Shown here: positions 50,272 to 59,219 of the stretch, one piece after another | Position numbering within the stretch: the first letter of the stretch is position 1 | How the letters are laid out: each line of letters opens with the position of its first letter | Assembly (NCBI GenBank): GCA_963744935.1 | Contig: CAVUVM010000012.1 | Span: 124,001-188,000, forward strand | Direction: 5' to 3' | Length of the DNA stretch: 64,000 nucleotides | Origin: Bog-473 sp963744935 | GTDB lineage: Bacteria > Actinomycetota > Acidimicrobiia > Acidimicrobiales > RAAP-2 | Notes under the pieces: generated by a model | Databases searched by the model: none | What the model was told of the DNA's origin: nothing | The model's input: the letters and a program-made list of their open reading frames with translations, nothing else | Made by a program: the position numbers and the translations under genes

Positions 50272-51666
50272 TCAGCGGCGGATGGCGGTGCCCGAGGGAG
50301 TGTCCTCGACCGTCCAGCCCAAGGCGACCAGCTCATCGCGGATGGCGTCGGCCCGGGCGAAGTCCCTGGACCGGCGGGCCTCGTCGCGCTGTGTGACGAG
50401 GCGGGCGGCGGCCTCGTCCACCTCGGCCGATGCTCCACGCAGCGGCAATCCCAGCGCGGCGGCGAGCAAGGCGGCTGTCCTGGCCGAGCGGAGACCCCTC
50501 TCCTCGTCTCCGGCGTCGGCGCTCGAGTGCGCCGTGCTCACCAGCTCGAAGATGCCAGCCAGGGCACCCGGGGTGTCCATGTCGTCGTCCATGCGTGCGT
50601 GGAATATCGCCAGAGCGTCGGGATCGGCGTCGGCGCCGTCCCTCGCCTCGACCACGTAGCCGCCGTCGCTCCGAGCCAACAGGTCACCGATCCCGAAGCG
50701 GCGCGCCATCGTGTCGAGTCGCTCGAGCGCCTTCTCGGCGTCGGCGATGGTGCCCGCCGTCACCTCGATCGGCGAGCGATAGTGCGCCCGCAGCACCAGG
50801 AGGCGGTAGGCCCGCCCGTCAGAACGTGCGAGAAGCTCGGTCAAGGACGTGAAGTTGCCGAGCGACTTCGACATCTTGGTGCCCTCGACCTCGACCCAGC
50901 CGTTGTGCACCCAGTGGCGGGCGAAGGGCCGGCCCTCGGCGACGGCCTGCGCCCGCTCGTTTTCGTGGTGCGGAAAGGCGAGGTCCTGGCCCCCGCCGTG
51001 GAGGTCGAACCCGTCGCCCAGGAGGTCGAGCGACATCACGACGCACTCCGTGTGCCAGCCGGGGCGCCCCGGCCCCCAGGGCGCCTCCCACGCGGGCTCG
51101 CCTTCCTTGGCCTTCTTCCACAGCGCGAAGTCGAGGGGCGATCGCTTCTCCTCGTTCTCCTCGACGCGAGCGCCGGCCCGAAGCGAGTCAAGGCTCTGGC
51201 GGGCCAGCAAGCCGTACCCCGGCACCTGGTCGACGTCGAGGTAGATCCCGTCGGAGGTCTCATAGGCCACCCCCCGGGCCAACAGGTCGGCGACGAGCTC
51301 CACCATGTCGGGGATGTATCCCGTGGCGTGGGGCGAGTCGTCGGGTCGCAGCAGGCCGAGGGCGTCCATTGCCTCCCACCAGCTCGCCTCGAACTCCGCC
51401 GCGACCTCGGGCTCGGTTCTCCCCTGTTCGTTGGCGCGCCTGATGATGTTGTCGTCGACGTCGGTGATGTTCGACACATAGTGCACGGCGAGCCCGCAGA
51501 AGAGGAGGTAGCGCCGCAGTACATCGAAGACCAGGTTGTAGCGCCCGTGGCCGATGTGGGGCAGGTCGTAGACGGTGGGACCACACACGTACATCGACAC
51601 CTCGCCCTCGGAGCGGAGCTCGAGCGGGCGCACGGTGCCCGTGGCGGTGTCGTGAAGGCGCAGCAC
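50272..51666 (-). CDS. cysS: Cysteine-tRNA ligase
   Basis: 464 residues. Class I signatures PHIGHGRYNLVF (HIGH-type) and TKMSKSLGNF (KMSKS) are intact. Zinc ligands are C28 (MYVCGPTVYD), the cysteine of GWHTECVVMS and the histidine/glutamate of LAFPHHENE. The C-terminal region (DEARRSRDFARADAIRDELVAL) is the CysS tail, so this is the synthetase and not the mycothiol ligase MshC. GTG 51666 has TACCGT six bases upstream on the minus strand, overlapping the valS -10. Confidence 0.92.
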   Translation of the reverse strand: MLRLHDTATGTVRPLELRSEGEVSMYVCGPTVYDLPHIGHGRYNLVFDVLRRYLLFCGLAVHYVSNITDVDDNIIRRANEQGRTEPEVAAEFEASWWEAMDALGLLRPDDSPHATGYIPDMVELVADLLARGVAYETSDGIYLDVDQVPGYGLLARQSLDSLRAGARVEENEEKRSPLDFALWKKAKEGEPAWEAPWGPGRPGWHTECVVMSLDLLGDGFDLHGGGQDLAFPHHENERAQAVAEGRPFARHWVHNGWVEVEGTKMSKSLGNFTSLTELLARSDGRAYRLLVLRAHYRSPIEVTAGTIADAEKALERLDTMARRFGIGDLLARSDGGYVVEARDGADADPDALAIFHARMDDDMDTPGALAGIFELVSTAHSSADAGDEERGLRSARTAALLAAALGLPLRGASAEVDEAAARLVTQRDEARRSRDFARADAIRDELVALGWTVEDTPSGTAIRR

Positions 51667-51671
51667 CCGGG

Positions 51672-51678
51672 TACGGTA
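51672..51678. promoter_or_regulatory. Overlapping divergent -10 elements (cysS / valS)
   Basis: TACGGTA carries TACGGT on the plus strand (51672-51677, nine bases before valS ATG 51687) and TACCGT on the minus strand (51678-51673, six bases before cysS GTG 51666). Six of seven bases are shared, so the two aminoacyl-tRNA synthetases appear to share one symmetric promoter core. Confidence 0.55.
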
Positions 51679-51686
51679 ACCCGATC

Positions 51687-54236
51687 ATGTCGAGCCCCGT
51701 GACGGCGACGCCGAACGTCCCCGAGAAGCCCACGCTCGAAGGCCTCGAGGAGCGCTGGGCCGCCGCATGGGACGAGGCGGGCATCTACCGCTTCGACCCC
51801 GGGGCCACGCGCGACGAGGTGTTCTCCATCGACACGCCGCCGCCGACGGTGTCGGGATCGCTGCACATGGGATCGGTCTTCGGCTACGTCCAGACCGACG
51901 CCATCGCGCGCTACCGCCGGATGCGGGGATGGACGCTCTTCTACCCGATGGGCTGGGACGACAACGGGCTGCCCACCGAACGACGGGTCCAGAACGTCTT
52001 CGGGGTGACCTGCGACCCCTCACTCCCCTTCGACCCCGACTTCACGCTGCCCGAGGTGCGGGGCAAGGACGACGTCCCGGTCAGCCGGCCCAATTTCGTC
52101 GCGCTCTGCCACCAGCTCACGGCCGAGGACGAACGGGCCTTCGAGGATCTGTGGCGGCGCGTCGGCCTCTCGGTCGATTGGGCGAGGACGTACGCCACCA
52201 TCGACGACCGCAGCAGGCGGACCAGCCAGCGCATGTTCTTGCGCAACCTGGCCCGAGGCGAGGCCTACTCCTCCGAGGCACCGACGATGTGGGACGTCGA
52301 GTTCCAGACCGCGGTGGCCCAGGCCGAGATGGAGGACCGCGAACAGGACGGCGCCTACTATCGCCTGCGATTCGACGACATCGAGATCGAGACCACCCGA
52401 CCCGAGCTGGTCGCCGCCTGCGTGGCGCTGGTGGCGCACCCCGACGACGCCCGCTACTCCCCACGCTTCGGGTCCACGGTGCGCACGCCGCTCTTCGGTG
52501 TCGAGGTGCCGGTGCTGGCGCACGAGCTCGCCGAACCGGACAAGGGCTCGGGCATCGCCATGATCTGCACCTTCGGCGACGTCACCGACGTCGTGTGGTG
52601 GCGTGAGCTCGACCTGCCCACCCGCAGCATCATCACCCGGTCAGGCCGCATCACCGAGACGCCGCCGCCCGGGGTACCAGACGGCGAACCCTGGCGTGCC
52701 ATCGCCGGCCGGAACGTGAAGCAGGCGCAGCGAGCGATGGTGGAGATGTTGGCCGCGTCGGGGGACCTGGTCGGCGACCCCCGGCCGATCCGGCATCCGG
52801 TGAAGTTCTACGAAAAGGGAAAACGCCCGCTTGAGATCGTCTCGAGCCGGCAGTGGTTCATCCGCAACGGTGGACGCGACGACGTGCTGCGCGGCGAACT
52901 GCTCGAGCGGGGGAGACAGCTCGACTGGCACCCGCCCTACATGCAGGTCCGCTTCGAGGACTGGGTCAAGGGGCTCAACGGCGACTGGCTCGTCAGCCGC
53001 CAACGGTTCTTCGGGGTACCCGTCCCGGTCTGGTACCCCCTCGGGCCTGACGGCACGCCTGACCACGCGTCGCCGATCGTCCCCGCCGAGGCAGAGCTCC
53101 CGGTCGACCCGACCACCGACGTGCCGGAGGGCTACAGCGAGGCGCAGCGAGGCGTCCCCGGCGGCTTCGCCGGCGACCCCGACGTGATGGACACCTGGGC
53201 CACCTCCTCGGTCACGCCCCAGATCGCCTGCGGATGGGAAGACGACCCCGCCCTGTTCGCGGCCACCTTCCCGATGGACTTGCGACCCCAGGGACCCGAG
53301 ATCATTCGCACCTGGCTCTTCTCGACACTCTTGCGCTCGCACCTCGAACACGGCGTCCTCCCCTGGCGGCACGCCACCATCAACGGCTGGATCCTCGACA
53401 AGGACCACAACAAGATCTCCAAATCGAAGGGCAACGACGTCGTCACGCCCATGGCCACTCTGGAAGAGTTCGGATCCGACGCCGTCCGCTACTGGGCCTG
53501 CAACGGCCGGCCGGGGACCGACACCGCACTCGACACCGGCGTGATGAAGATCGGCCGCCGGCTGGCGATCAAAGTGCTCAACGCCTCCAAGTTCGCGCTG
53601 GGCCGGCTCGGCGAGGGCCCGGCTCCGGGCGTCGACGCCGTACAGGCGCCGCTCGACGCCGCGTTGCTGGCGCAGCTGGCCACGCTCGTTGAAGCGGCGA
53701 CGGTCGCACACGAGGGGTTCGACTACGCCCGGGCCCTCGAGCTCACCGAGTCCTTCTTCTGGTCCTTCTGTGACGACTACGTGGAGTTGGTCAAGGCCCG
53801 CGCCTACGGCGAGGGTGACGCGGCCGGCGCCGCCTCGGCGCGGGCGACACTGGCCATCGCGCTCTCGGTGCTCCACCGCCTCTTCGCGCCGTTCATGCCC
53901 TTCGTCACCGAGGAGGTCTGGAGCTGGTGGCAACCCGGCTCGGTGCACGCGGCGCGGTGGCCCGAGGTTGGCGAGGTCGGGATGCACGCTGGAGCTGACA
54001 CCGAGGTCCTACGCGTCGCGGCGGAGGTGCTCGGCGCGGTGCGCCGCGAGAAGACCACGCACAAGCGCTCCATGCGGGCCCGCGTTGCGCTGCTGGTCGT
54101 GCACGCACCGGTGGCGACCTGCGCCGCGGTCGAGGCGGCCCGCGGCGACATCACCGACGCCGGCGGCGTGGACGAGCTGGTGGTCGCAGAGGGCGACGCG
54201 CTCACGGTCGACGTGCGGCTTGCCGACGAGGCCTGA
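51687..54236 (+). CDS. valS: Valine-tRNA ligase
   Basis: 849 residues. HIGH-type motif SGSLHMGSVFGYVQTD, KMSKS-type HNKISKSKGNDVVTPM, and the GWDDNGLPTERRVQN segment before the editing domain. Domain order fits ValS (catalytic core, CP1 editing, anticodon-binding). ATG 51687 has TACGGT nine bases upstream. The 3' end runs into a terminator hairpin shared with the convergent livF gene. Confidence 0.93.
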   Translation: MSSPVTATPNVPEKPTLEGLEERWAAAWDEAGIYRFDPGATRDEVFSIDTPPPTVSGSLHMGSVFGYVQTDAIARYRRMRGWTLFYPMGWDDNGLPTERRVQNVFGVTCDPSLPFDPDFTLPEVRGKDDVPVSRPNFVALCHQLTAEDERAFEDLWRRVGLSVDWARTYATIDDRSRRTSQRMFLRNLARGEAYSSEAPTMWDVEFQTAVAQAEMEDREQDGAYYRLRFDDIEIETTRPELVAACVALVAHPDDARYSPRFGSTVRTPLFGVEVPVLAHELAEPDKGSGIAMICTFGDVTDVVWWRELDLPTRSIITRSGRITETPPPGVPDGEPWRAIAGRNVKQAQRAMVEMLAASGDLVGDPRPIRHPVKFYEKGKRPLEIVSSRQWFIRNGGRDDVLRGELLERGRQLDWHPPYMQVRFEDWVKGLNGDWLVSRQRFFGVPVPVWYPLGPDGTPDHASPIVPAEAELPVDPTTDVPEGYSEAQRGVPGGFAGDPDVMDTWATSSVTPQIACGWEDDPALFAATFPMDLRPQGPEIIRTWLFSTLLRSHLEHGVLPWRHATINGWILDKDHNKISKSKGNDVVTPMATLEEFGSDAVRYWACNGRPGTDTALDTGVMKIGRRLAIKVLNASKFALGRLGEGPAPGVDAVQAPLDAALLAQLATLVEAATVAHEGFDYARALELTESFFWSFCDDYVELVKARAYGEGDAAGAASARATLAIALSVLHRLFAPFMPFVTEEVWSWWQPGSVHAARWPEVGEVGMHAGADTEVLRVAAEVLGAVRREKTTHKRSMRARVALLVVHAPVATCAAVEAARGDITDAGGVDELVVAEGDALTVDVRLADEA

Positions 54237-54254
54237 ACCCCCCGGTCAGGCCTC
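54228..54254. terminator. Bidirectional terminator between valS and livF
   Basis: GAGGCCTGA (54228-54236, including the valS TGA) and TCAGGCCTC (54246-54254) form a perfect nine-base stem around ACCCCCCGG. It sits between convergent genes and can terminate both. Confidence 0.65.
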
Positions 54255-54268
54255 GACAGAGCGCACGA

Positions 54269-55018
54269 TCAGAGGTACGCCGATTCCGCCGCCACGGCCA
54301 TCTCGCTCGGCGTGCCCTGATGGGCGATGCGGCCGTGCAACATGATCGCGGCGTAGTCGGCAATGCCGAGCGCAGTCTCGGCGAACTGTTCGACGATGAC
54401 CACGGTCACGCCGCTCGCCGCGACCGACACCACCAGCTCGTAGAGGTGCGCCACGATGATTGGCGCCAGGCCCATGGAGATCTCGTCGAGCAGCAGGACC
54501 TTCGTGTCGCCGGCGAGCGCGCGTGAGATGGCCAGCATCTGTTGCTCGCCTCCAGAGAGCGTGCCGGCCAGTTGCTTGCGCCGTTCCTTCAGGCGGGGGA
54601 ACTGCTCGTAGGTGCGCGACTCGACTTCGGCGGCCGAGATGCCCCCGCGGTAGGTCCACATGCGCAGGTTGTCCCGCACGCTGAGGTTGGGGAACACGCC
54701 GCGCCCTTCGGGAATGGCGATCACCCCTGCCCGGGCCAGGGCCTCGGGCGTCCACGGCGACGCCGGCACGTCATCGATGGCGACGGCGCCGCCGGTCTTG
54801 TGCAGCCGGCCGTTGATGACCTTCAACAACGTGCTCTTGCCGGCGCCGTTGGGACCGAGCAGCGCGAACACAGCGCCAGCGGGGACCTGGAGGTCGACCC
54901 CGTGCAGCACCTCGATGCGCCCGTAGGCAGCACGCACCGCCTCGATGGAGAGCCCGGCGCCGGCCTGGCCGTCCCCGACGCTGGTGGCGACCGCTTCCGT
55001 GCTCGCGTTCGTGCTCAT
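54269..55018 (-). CDS. livF: Branched-chain amino-acid-type ABC ATPase LivF
   Basis: 249 residues. Walker A LLGPNGAGKSTLLKVI, signature LSGGEQQMLAISRAL, Walker B VLLLDEISMGLAP, and the H-loop with VEQFAETAL are intact. The LivF-type start follows a Gly/Ala-rich leader. Last gene of the five-part transporter operon (substrate-binding protein, fused permease, LivG, LivF). It overlaps livG by four bases. Confidence 0.88.
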   Translation of the reverse strand: MSTNASTEAVATSVGDGQAGAGLSIEAVRAAYGRIEVLHGVDLQVPAGAVFALLGPNGAGKSTLLKVINGRLHKTGGAVAIDDVPASPWTPEALARAGVIAIPEGRGVFPNLSVRDNLRMWTYRGGISAAEVESRTYEQFPRLKERRKQLAGTLSGGEQQMLAISRALAGDTKVLLLDEISMGLAPIIVAHLYELVVSVAASGVTVVIVEQFAETALGIADYAAIMLHGRIAHQGTPSEMAVAAESAYL

Positions 55019-55782
55019 GCGCCCACGGCCGGGTCGTCCGGTGTCGAGGTGACGGTCGAGCTGCGGCCGAGATACGCCTCTTGCACGGCGGGGTTGCGGC
55101 GGATTTCGTCGGGGGTGCCCGAGGCGATCACCTGGCCGAAGTCGAGCACGTGCACCCGGCTGCAGACCCGCAGCACCAGATCGGTGTCATGCTCGACCAG
55201 TAACACGGCGCGGCCCTCTGCGGCCAAGGAGGTCAGCAGCCGGCCGAGCGTCTCGGTCTCTCGTTCGTCAAGCCCCGAACACGGCTCGTCGAGGAGCAGC
55301 ACCTTGGGATCGGTCGACAGAGCCCGGGCCAACTCGACGAGGCGGGCCGAGCCGGTTGGCAGCGAGGAGACAGGCGAGGAGGCCTCCTCTCCGATCCCGA
55401 CCCGGTCGAGCAGGCCGACAGCGGTCGACGCGGTCGCACGGCCACGGGCTTCCAAGCCCACGCGCACGTTGTCGGTGGCACTCAGCGTCGAGAAGAGCTC
55501 GAGGCGCTGGAACGTCCGCGCCAGCCCGAGGCGGGCGCGGACGTGGGTCCGCTTATGCGTGACGTCGACGCCGCCCATGGACACCGAACCCCGGTCGGGA
55601 CGCTGCAGACCGGTGATGACGTTGAACAGTGTCGTCTTGCCGGCGCCGTTGGGCCCGATGAGGCCGCTGACCGTGCCCGCCTCCGCGCGCAGCGACACCT
55701 CGGTGAGCGCGGCGACGCCACCGAAGCGCACGCTCACGCCGTCGACCTCGAGCGCGACCGCTCCGTCGGCCTCAGGCGGCAC
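55015..55782 (-). CDS. livG: Branched-chain amino-acid-type ABC ATPase LivG
   Basis: 255 residues. Walker A LIGPNGAGKTTLFNVITGL and Walker B VLLLDEPCSGLD are intact; the signature is degenerate (LPTGSARLVELARAL instead of LSGG), which is common in actinobacterial LivG proteins. Its start overlaps the fused permease gene by 11 bases and its stop overlaps livF. Confidence 0.86.
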   Translation of the reverse strand: MPPEADGAVALEVDGVSVRFGGVAALTEVSLRAEAGTVSGLIGPNGAGKTTLFNVITGLQRPDRGSVSMGGVDVTHKRTHVRARLGLARTFQRLELFSTLSATDNVRVGLEARGRATASTAVGLLDRVGIGEEASSPVSSLPTGSARLVELARALSTDPKVLLLDEPCSGLDERETETLGRLLTSLAAEGRAVLLVEHDTDLVLRVCSRVHVLDFGQVIASGTPDEIRRNPAVQEAYLGRSSTVTSTPDDPAVGA

Positions 55783-57727
55783 GTGCGACCTCGTGATCGA
55801 GGACGAGCTGACGCGGCTGGTCGGTTTCGTCGCCGAAGGGGAGATGGATGCGGTTGGTCAGCCACTCGATGCCCAAGATCCCTTCGGGACTGCGAGCGAG
55901 CAGCACGATGCCGATGCCGGCCGCCAGGCCCGTCAGGTCGGCCAGCGACGACGGCAAGTGCGTCTGGAGCACCGGGAACGCGGCGGCGGTCAGGCCGCCG
56001 AGCAGCGCACCAGTGATGCTCCGGATGCCCCAGATGGCGACAAAGAGGAGCAGCGTGAGACTGCCGATGAACTGCACATCGTTGGCGCCGATCCCGTACT
56101 GCTGCCCGGCGTAGAGGACGCCGCCGAGACCGGCCATCGCGGCCGAGAGGCTGAAGACGAGCACCTTGGTCCGCACCGAGCTCAGGCCCACGGTGGCGTA
56201 GGCGGCCGGCGAGTCGCTCATGGCGACGAGCCGGCGCCCGAACGAGCTGCGGCGCACGAAACCGACCAACAACGCGCACAGGGCGGCGGCGGCGGAGACC
56301 TCGATCAGCATGGCGCGGTCGCCCACGGAGTGCATGAAGGGAAGCGGGACGCGGCCGACGTTGATGGAGGTCCCGTCAGGGATGACGCTCGCGTTCGAGA
56401 AGAAGGCGGAATACATGACCTCCCCGAAGGCGAACGTGGCGAGCGCGAGGTACAGGCCGCGCAGGCGTAGTGCGGGGAGCGCCACCACCGCGCCGACTGC
56501 GCCCGACACCACGACCGCGAGAACAAGTCCCCACCACGAGCTGCCACCGAAGGCCTTGCCCATGATGAAGGCGCCGATCCCCATGAAGGTCAACTGGCAC
56601 AGCGACACCTGCCCCGCGTAGCCGACGAGGACCACCAACGAGAGCCCGACGATGCCGAGAGCGAGACCCTGCGAGAGGGTCACCAGCGCGGTGTCGCCGA
56701 CCATCGCGGCCAGGACGATGAAGAGCGCGACGAGCACGATGGCGCCGGCGACGGATTGGTGCGCGGTGACGACCTTGGTGACAGGCCGCAGAGCCAGCCG
56801 GCCGGCCGGGGCGAGACGGGCGGCCGGAATCACCAGCAGCACGACGAAGAGGAAGGCAACGGGGATGACTTCGTTGAGATAGGAGGCCAGGCTGGCGTTG
56901 ATATGGCCGGGGAGATAGCCGACGCCGTACTGGGTGATGAGTCCGAGGATCAGCGCCCCGACGAACGTCATCGGGAGGTTGCGCAGGCGTCCGACGACCG
57001 CCGCCGCAAACCCGTTCAGCGCGAGCAGCGTGAGTTGGTCGGACGTCAGGCCCGTCTGCCCGATGAGCGGCGCGATGAGCACGCCGGCCAGCGCGGCCAG
57101 CATGAAACCGATCGCCCACCCGGTCTGCGACATCCGGTAGGGCTTGGCCCCGGACATCGCGACCAGCTCCGGGTCGTCGACGACGGCCCGCATCGCGACC
57201 CCGAGGCGCAGGCGGCGCAGGAAGAACCCGAGACCGACGGAGACGACCGCCGCCACGACGACGATCATGATCTGTTGGTACTGGAGCGTGACCCCGTTGG
57301 CGCCGAACAGCCGGACCGACAACACGTTGCCGTCGGCCTGCGTGAAGTACGGGGGCACGGAGCGCACGACGTCGGGGTTGCTCCAGAAGATGGTGGTCAC
57401 GCCGAGCAGGATCACCAAGAGTCCCAGCGACACCATGAGCGACCGTTCGACTGAGGCACCATGGATGCGGCGGAAGAGTACGAATTCGACGACGATCGCC
57501 AGCAGCGGCGCCTCGACGAAGACCACGACGAGGATGGCCAGCAAGAAGGGCCAGTGCCAGTCCTGCCAGAGCTGCCAGTAGCTGAACGCGGCAACCGCGC
57601 CGACCGCGCCCTGCGCGAAGTTGAAGACGCCAGTGGTGTTGTAGGTGACGACGAGTCCGGTGGCCAAGATGCCATAGACCGCGCCGGTGACGATGCCGAG
57701 GACGGTGAACGAGAGGAAGACGCTCAC
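55772..57727 (-). CDS. Fused LivH-LivM permease
   Basis: 651 residues with about 16-18 membrane segments. Residues 1-310 match LivH (VLGIVTGAVYGILATGLVV, NTTGVFNFAQGA), residues 330-640 match LivM (LALGIVGLSLVVLVGYAGQVSL, GLYLALATFAFGEVMY). Normally these are two genes; here one reading frame covers both with no break, so the permease half-sites are covalently joined. Takes up branched-chain amino acids or related small acids with the ATPases and binding protein around it. Confidence 0.86.
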   Translation of the reverse strand: MSVFLSFTVLGIVTGAVYGILATGLVVTYNTTGVFNFAQGAVGAVAAFSYWQLWQDWHWPFLLAILVVVFVEAPLLAIVVEFVLFRRIHGASVERSLMVSLGLLVILLGVTTIFWSNPDVVRSVPPYFTQADGNVLSVRLFGANGVTLQYQQIMIVVVAAVVSVGLGFFLRRLRLGVAMRAVVDDPELVAMSGAKPYRMSQTGWAIGFMLAALAGVLIAPLIGQTGLTSDQLTLLALNGFAAAVVGRLRNLPMTFVGALILGLITQYGVGYLPGHINASLASYLNEVIPVAFLFVVLLVIPAARLAPAGRLALRPVTKVVTAHQSVAGAIVLVALFIVLAAMVGDTALVTLSQGLALGIVGLSLVVLVGYAGQVSLCQLTFMGIGAFIMGKAFGGSSWWGLVLAVVVSGAVGAVVALPALRLRGLYLALATFAFGEVMYSAFFSNASVIPDGTSINVGRVPLPFMHSVGDRAMLIEVSAAAALCALLVGFVRRSSFGRRLVAMSDSPAAYATVGLSSVRTKVLVFSLSAAMAGLGGVLYAGQQYGIGANDVQFIGSLTLLLFVAIWGIRSITGALLGGLTAAAFPVLQTHLPSSLADLTGLAAGIGIVLLARSPEGILGIEWLTNRIHLPFGDETDQPRQLVLDHEVARAA

Positions 57728-57774
57728 GCCCTCACCTCATCGCCACGCTCCCCCGGGCATCCCACTCGCGCAGC

Positions 57775-59124
57775 CTATGACGACGGGGCATAGAAGAACT
57801 TCGTGTCGCAATCGAAGCCCGTCTTGGGCAAGACACGCACGTACTGGCCGTTCTTGATGGTGGCCATCACGAAACAGCCCGAAGGCTTCTTCTGCGCCGG
57901 GTTAGTCGGCGAGACCATGCCCGATGCGTCGAAGCTGGTGATCTTCTTCAACTGGGCGATCACCGCGCCCCGGGTGGGATGCGGTCCGGCCGCCTGGAGG
58001 GCCTGGACGAAGAGCTGCCCGGAGGCCCAGCCGAAGAGGGTGTACAGGTCGGGGACCCACGACGAGTTGACCTTCTTCGTGTACTCCAAGAAGAGCTTGA
58101 CGGCCGGCACGGTGGAGGCGTCCTGGCCGAGATACAGGGGAAAGGACTGCCCGATCATGATCCCGTTGGTCGCCGCGGGGCCGCCCGCGTGCGAAATGAA
58201 CTGGTCGGCGTAGACAGGGCCTCCCGAGAAGATCAGCCCGGGGTGCCAGTTCTGCGTGTTTGCGTTCTCCACGAAGATGGCGGCGTCCTGCCAGTCGATG
58301 CCCGTGAGGTCCACGGCGTTGACGCCCTTGCTCCGCATGTTGATCACGTCGGTCGTGAAGTCGCTCTGCAGCGGGTTGATGTCGTCGACGTAGGTCACCT
58401 TGTACCCCACCGACTTGGCCGCGGCGAGCTCGCCGTTCATTTGCTCTTCGGCGGAGCTCGTGTCCGAGACGATCGTCCCGATGTTCAAGTCTTTCGGGTA
58501 GTGCTTCTTGTAGTACTGCCACGTCCCCAGGGTCGAGCCGAGCACCGTCGGGTCAGCGCTGAAGTCGTTCGGCAGCGCCCCGGCGTTGGGGTCGAGCGTC
58601 ACCGACACATCGGGCACGGCCGGGTCTGCGGCGAGGGCCTTGCAGCCGTACCCGTCGAAGAGCGAGAAGCTGCCCACCATTGCGAAGTCGCTGTTGATGG
58701 CGTCTTGGGTCTCGGTCTCGTTCTGCTGTCCGCTGAACGCGTCGTCCTTGGCCTCGACCAGGAGCTTGCGGCCGTCCACGCCGCCCTTGGAGTTGATGTA
58801 GTCGAAGTAGGCCTTCACCCCGATGGAGGCCCCCTCGAAGAGCCCGGGCACCGGGCCCGAGATGATCGACACGTTGCCCACGGTGATGGACGTCGACGTG
58901 ACGCCGGTCGTGGACGCGTCCTGTGCCGGCGTGGCCGCCGTGGTCACCGGACAGGTATTCGAAGAGCTCGACTGCGCCCCGGCCGGGCCCGACGCCACCG
59001 CGGCTCCACCGCCGATCGCCAGCGTGCCGGCCAGCAGGGAGCCTCCGAGCAGGCCCCGGAACGCCCGGCCAGCCTGTGGCCGCGAGCCGCGCCGAGTCAT
59101 GTCGTCCGTCTGCGTCTTCCCCAC
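57775..59124 (-). CDS. Periplasmic-type substrate-binding protein of the Liv transporter
   Basis: About 449 residues with an actinobacterial signal peptide (RAFRGLLGGSLLAGTLAIGG, cleavage near GAQSS) followed by a Leu/Ile/Val-binding-type domain (VSIISGPVPGLFEGASIGV, then YYKKHYPKDLNIGTIVSDTS). Start GTG 59124 fits an AGAAGG ribosome site eight bases upstream; ATG 59100 and GTG 59151 are alternatives. A palindrome at 59201-59219 lies 75-95 bases upstream. First gene of the transporter operon. Ligand unknown. Confidence 0.8.
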   Translation of the reverse strand: MGKTQTDDMTRRGSRPQAGRAFRGLLGGSLLAGTLAIGGGAAVASGPAGAQSSSSNTCPVTTAATPAQDASTTGVTSTSITVGNVSIISGPVPGLFEGASIGVKAYFDYINSKGGVDGRKLLVEAKDDAFSGQQNETETQDAINSDFAMVGSFSLFDGYGCKALAADPAVPDVSVTLDPNAGALPNDFSADPTVLGSTLGTWQYYKKHYPKDLNIGTIVSDTSSAEEQMNGELAAAKSVGYKVTYVDDINPLQSDFTTDVINMRSKGVNAVDLTGIDWQDAAIFVENANTQNWHPGLIFSGGPVYADQFISHAGGPAATNGIMIGQSFPLYLGQDASTVPAVKLFLEYTKKVNSSWVPDLYTLFGWASGQLFVQALQAAGPHPTRGAVIAQLKKITSFDASGMVSPTNPAQKKPSGCFVMATIKNGQYVRVLPKTGFDCDTKFFYAPSS

Positions 59125-59200
59125 AGCCACCCCTTCTGGTTTCTCCGGCACCCCCCGCCGGGGCCCGCCGCCGGGGCGGGGTGGGGGGTCACGATACGCG

Positions 59201-59219
59201 ATCTGACTCTACGTCAGAT
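59201..59219. promoter_or_regulatory. Inverted repeat upstream of the Liv operon
   Basis: ATCTGAC-TCTAC-GTCAGAT: seven-base perfect arms, five-base centre, 77-95 bases before the binding-protein gene and overlapping the stop codon of the hydrolase. Could be a TetR-like operator, a hairpin, or both; a G/C-rich block with partial self-complementarity lies at 59150-59190. Confidence 0.45.

Noticed and set aside
50272..51666. cysS as mycothiol ligase mshC
   Set aside because: Full-length C-terminal tail and CysS-type catalytic segments indicate a tRNA synthetase; no other mycothiol genes nearby.
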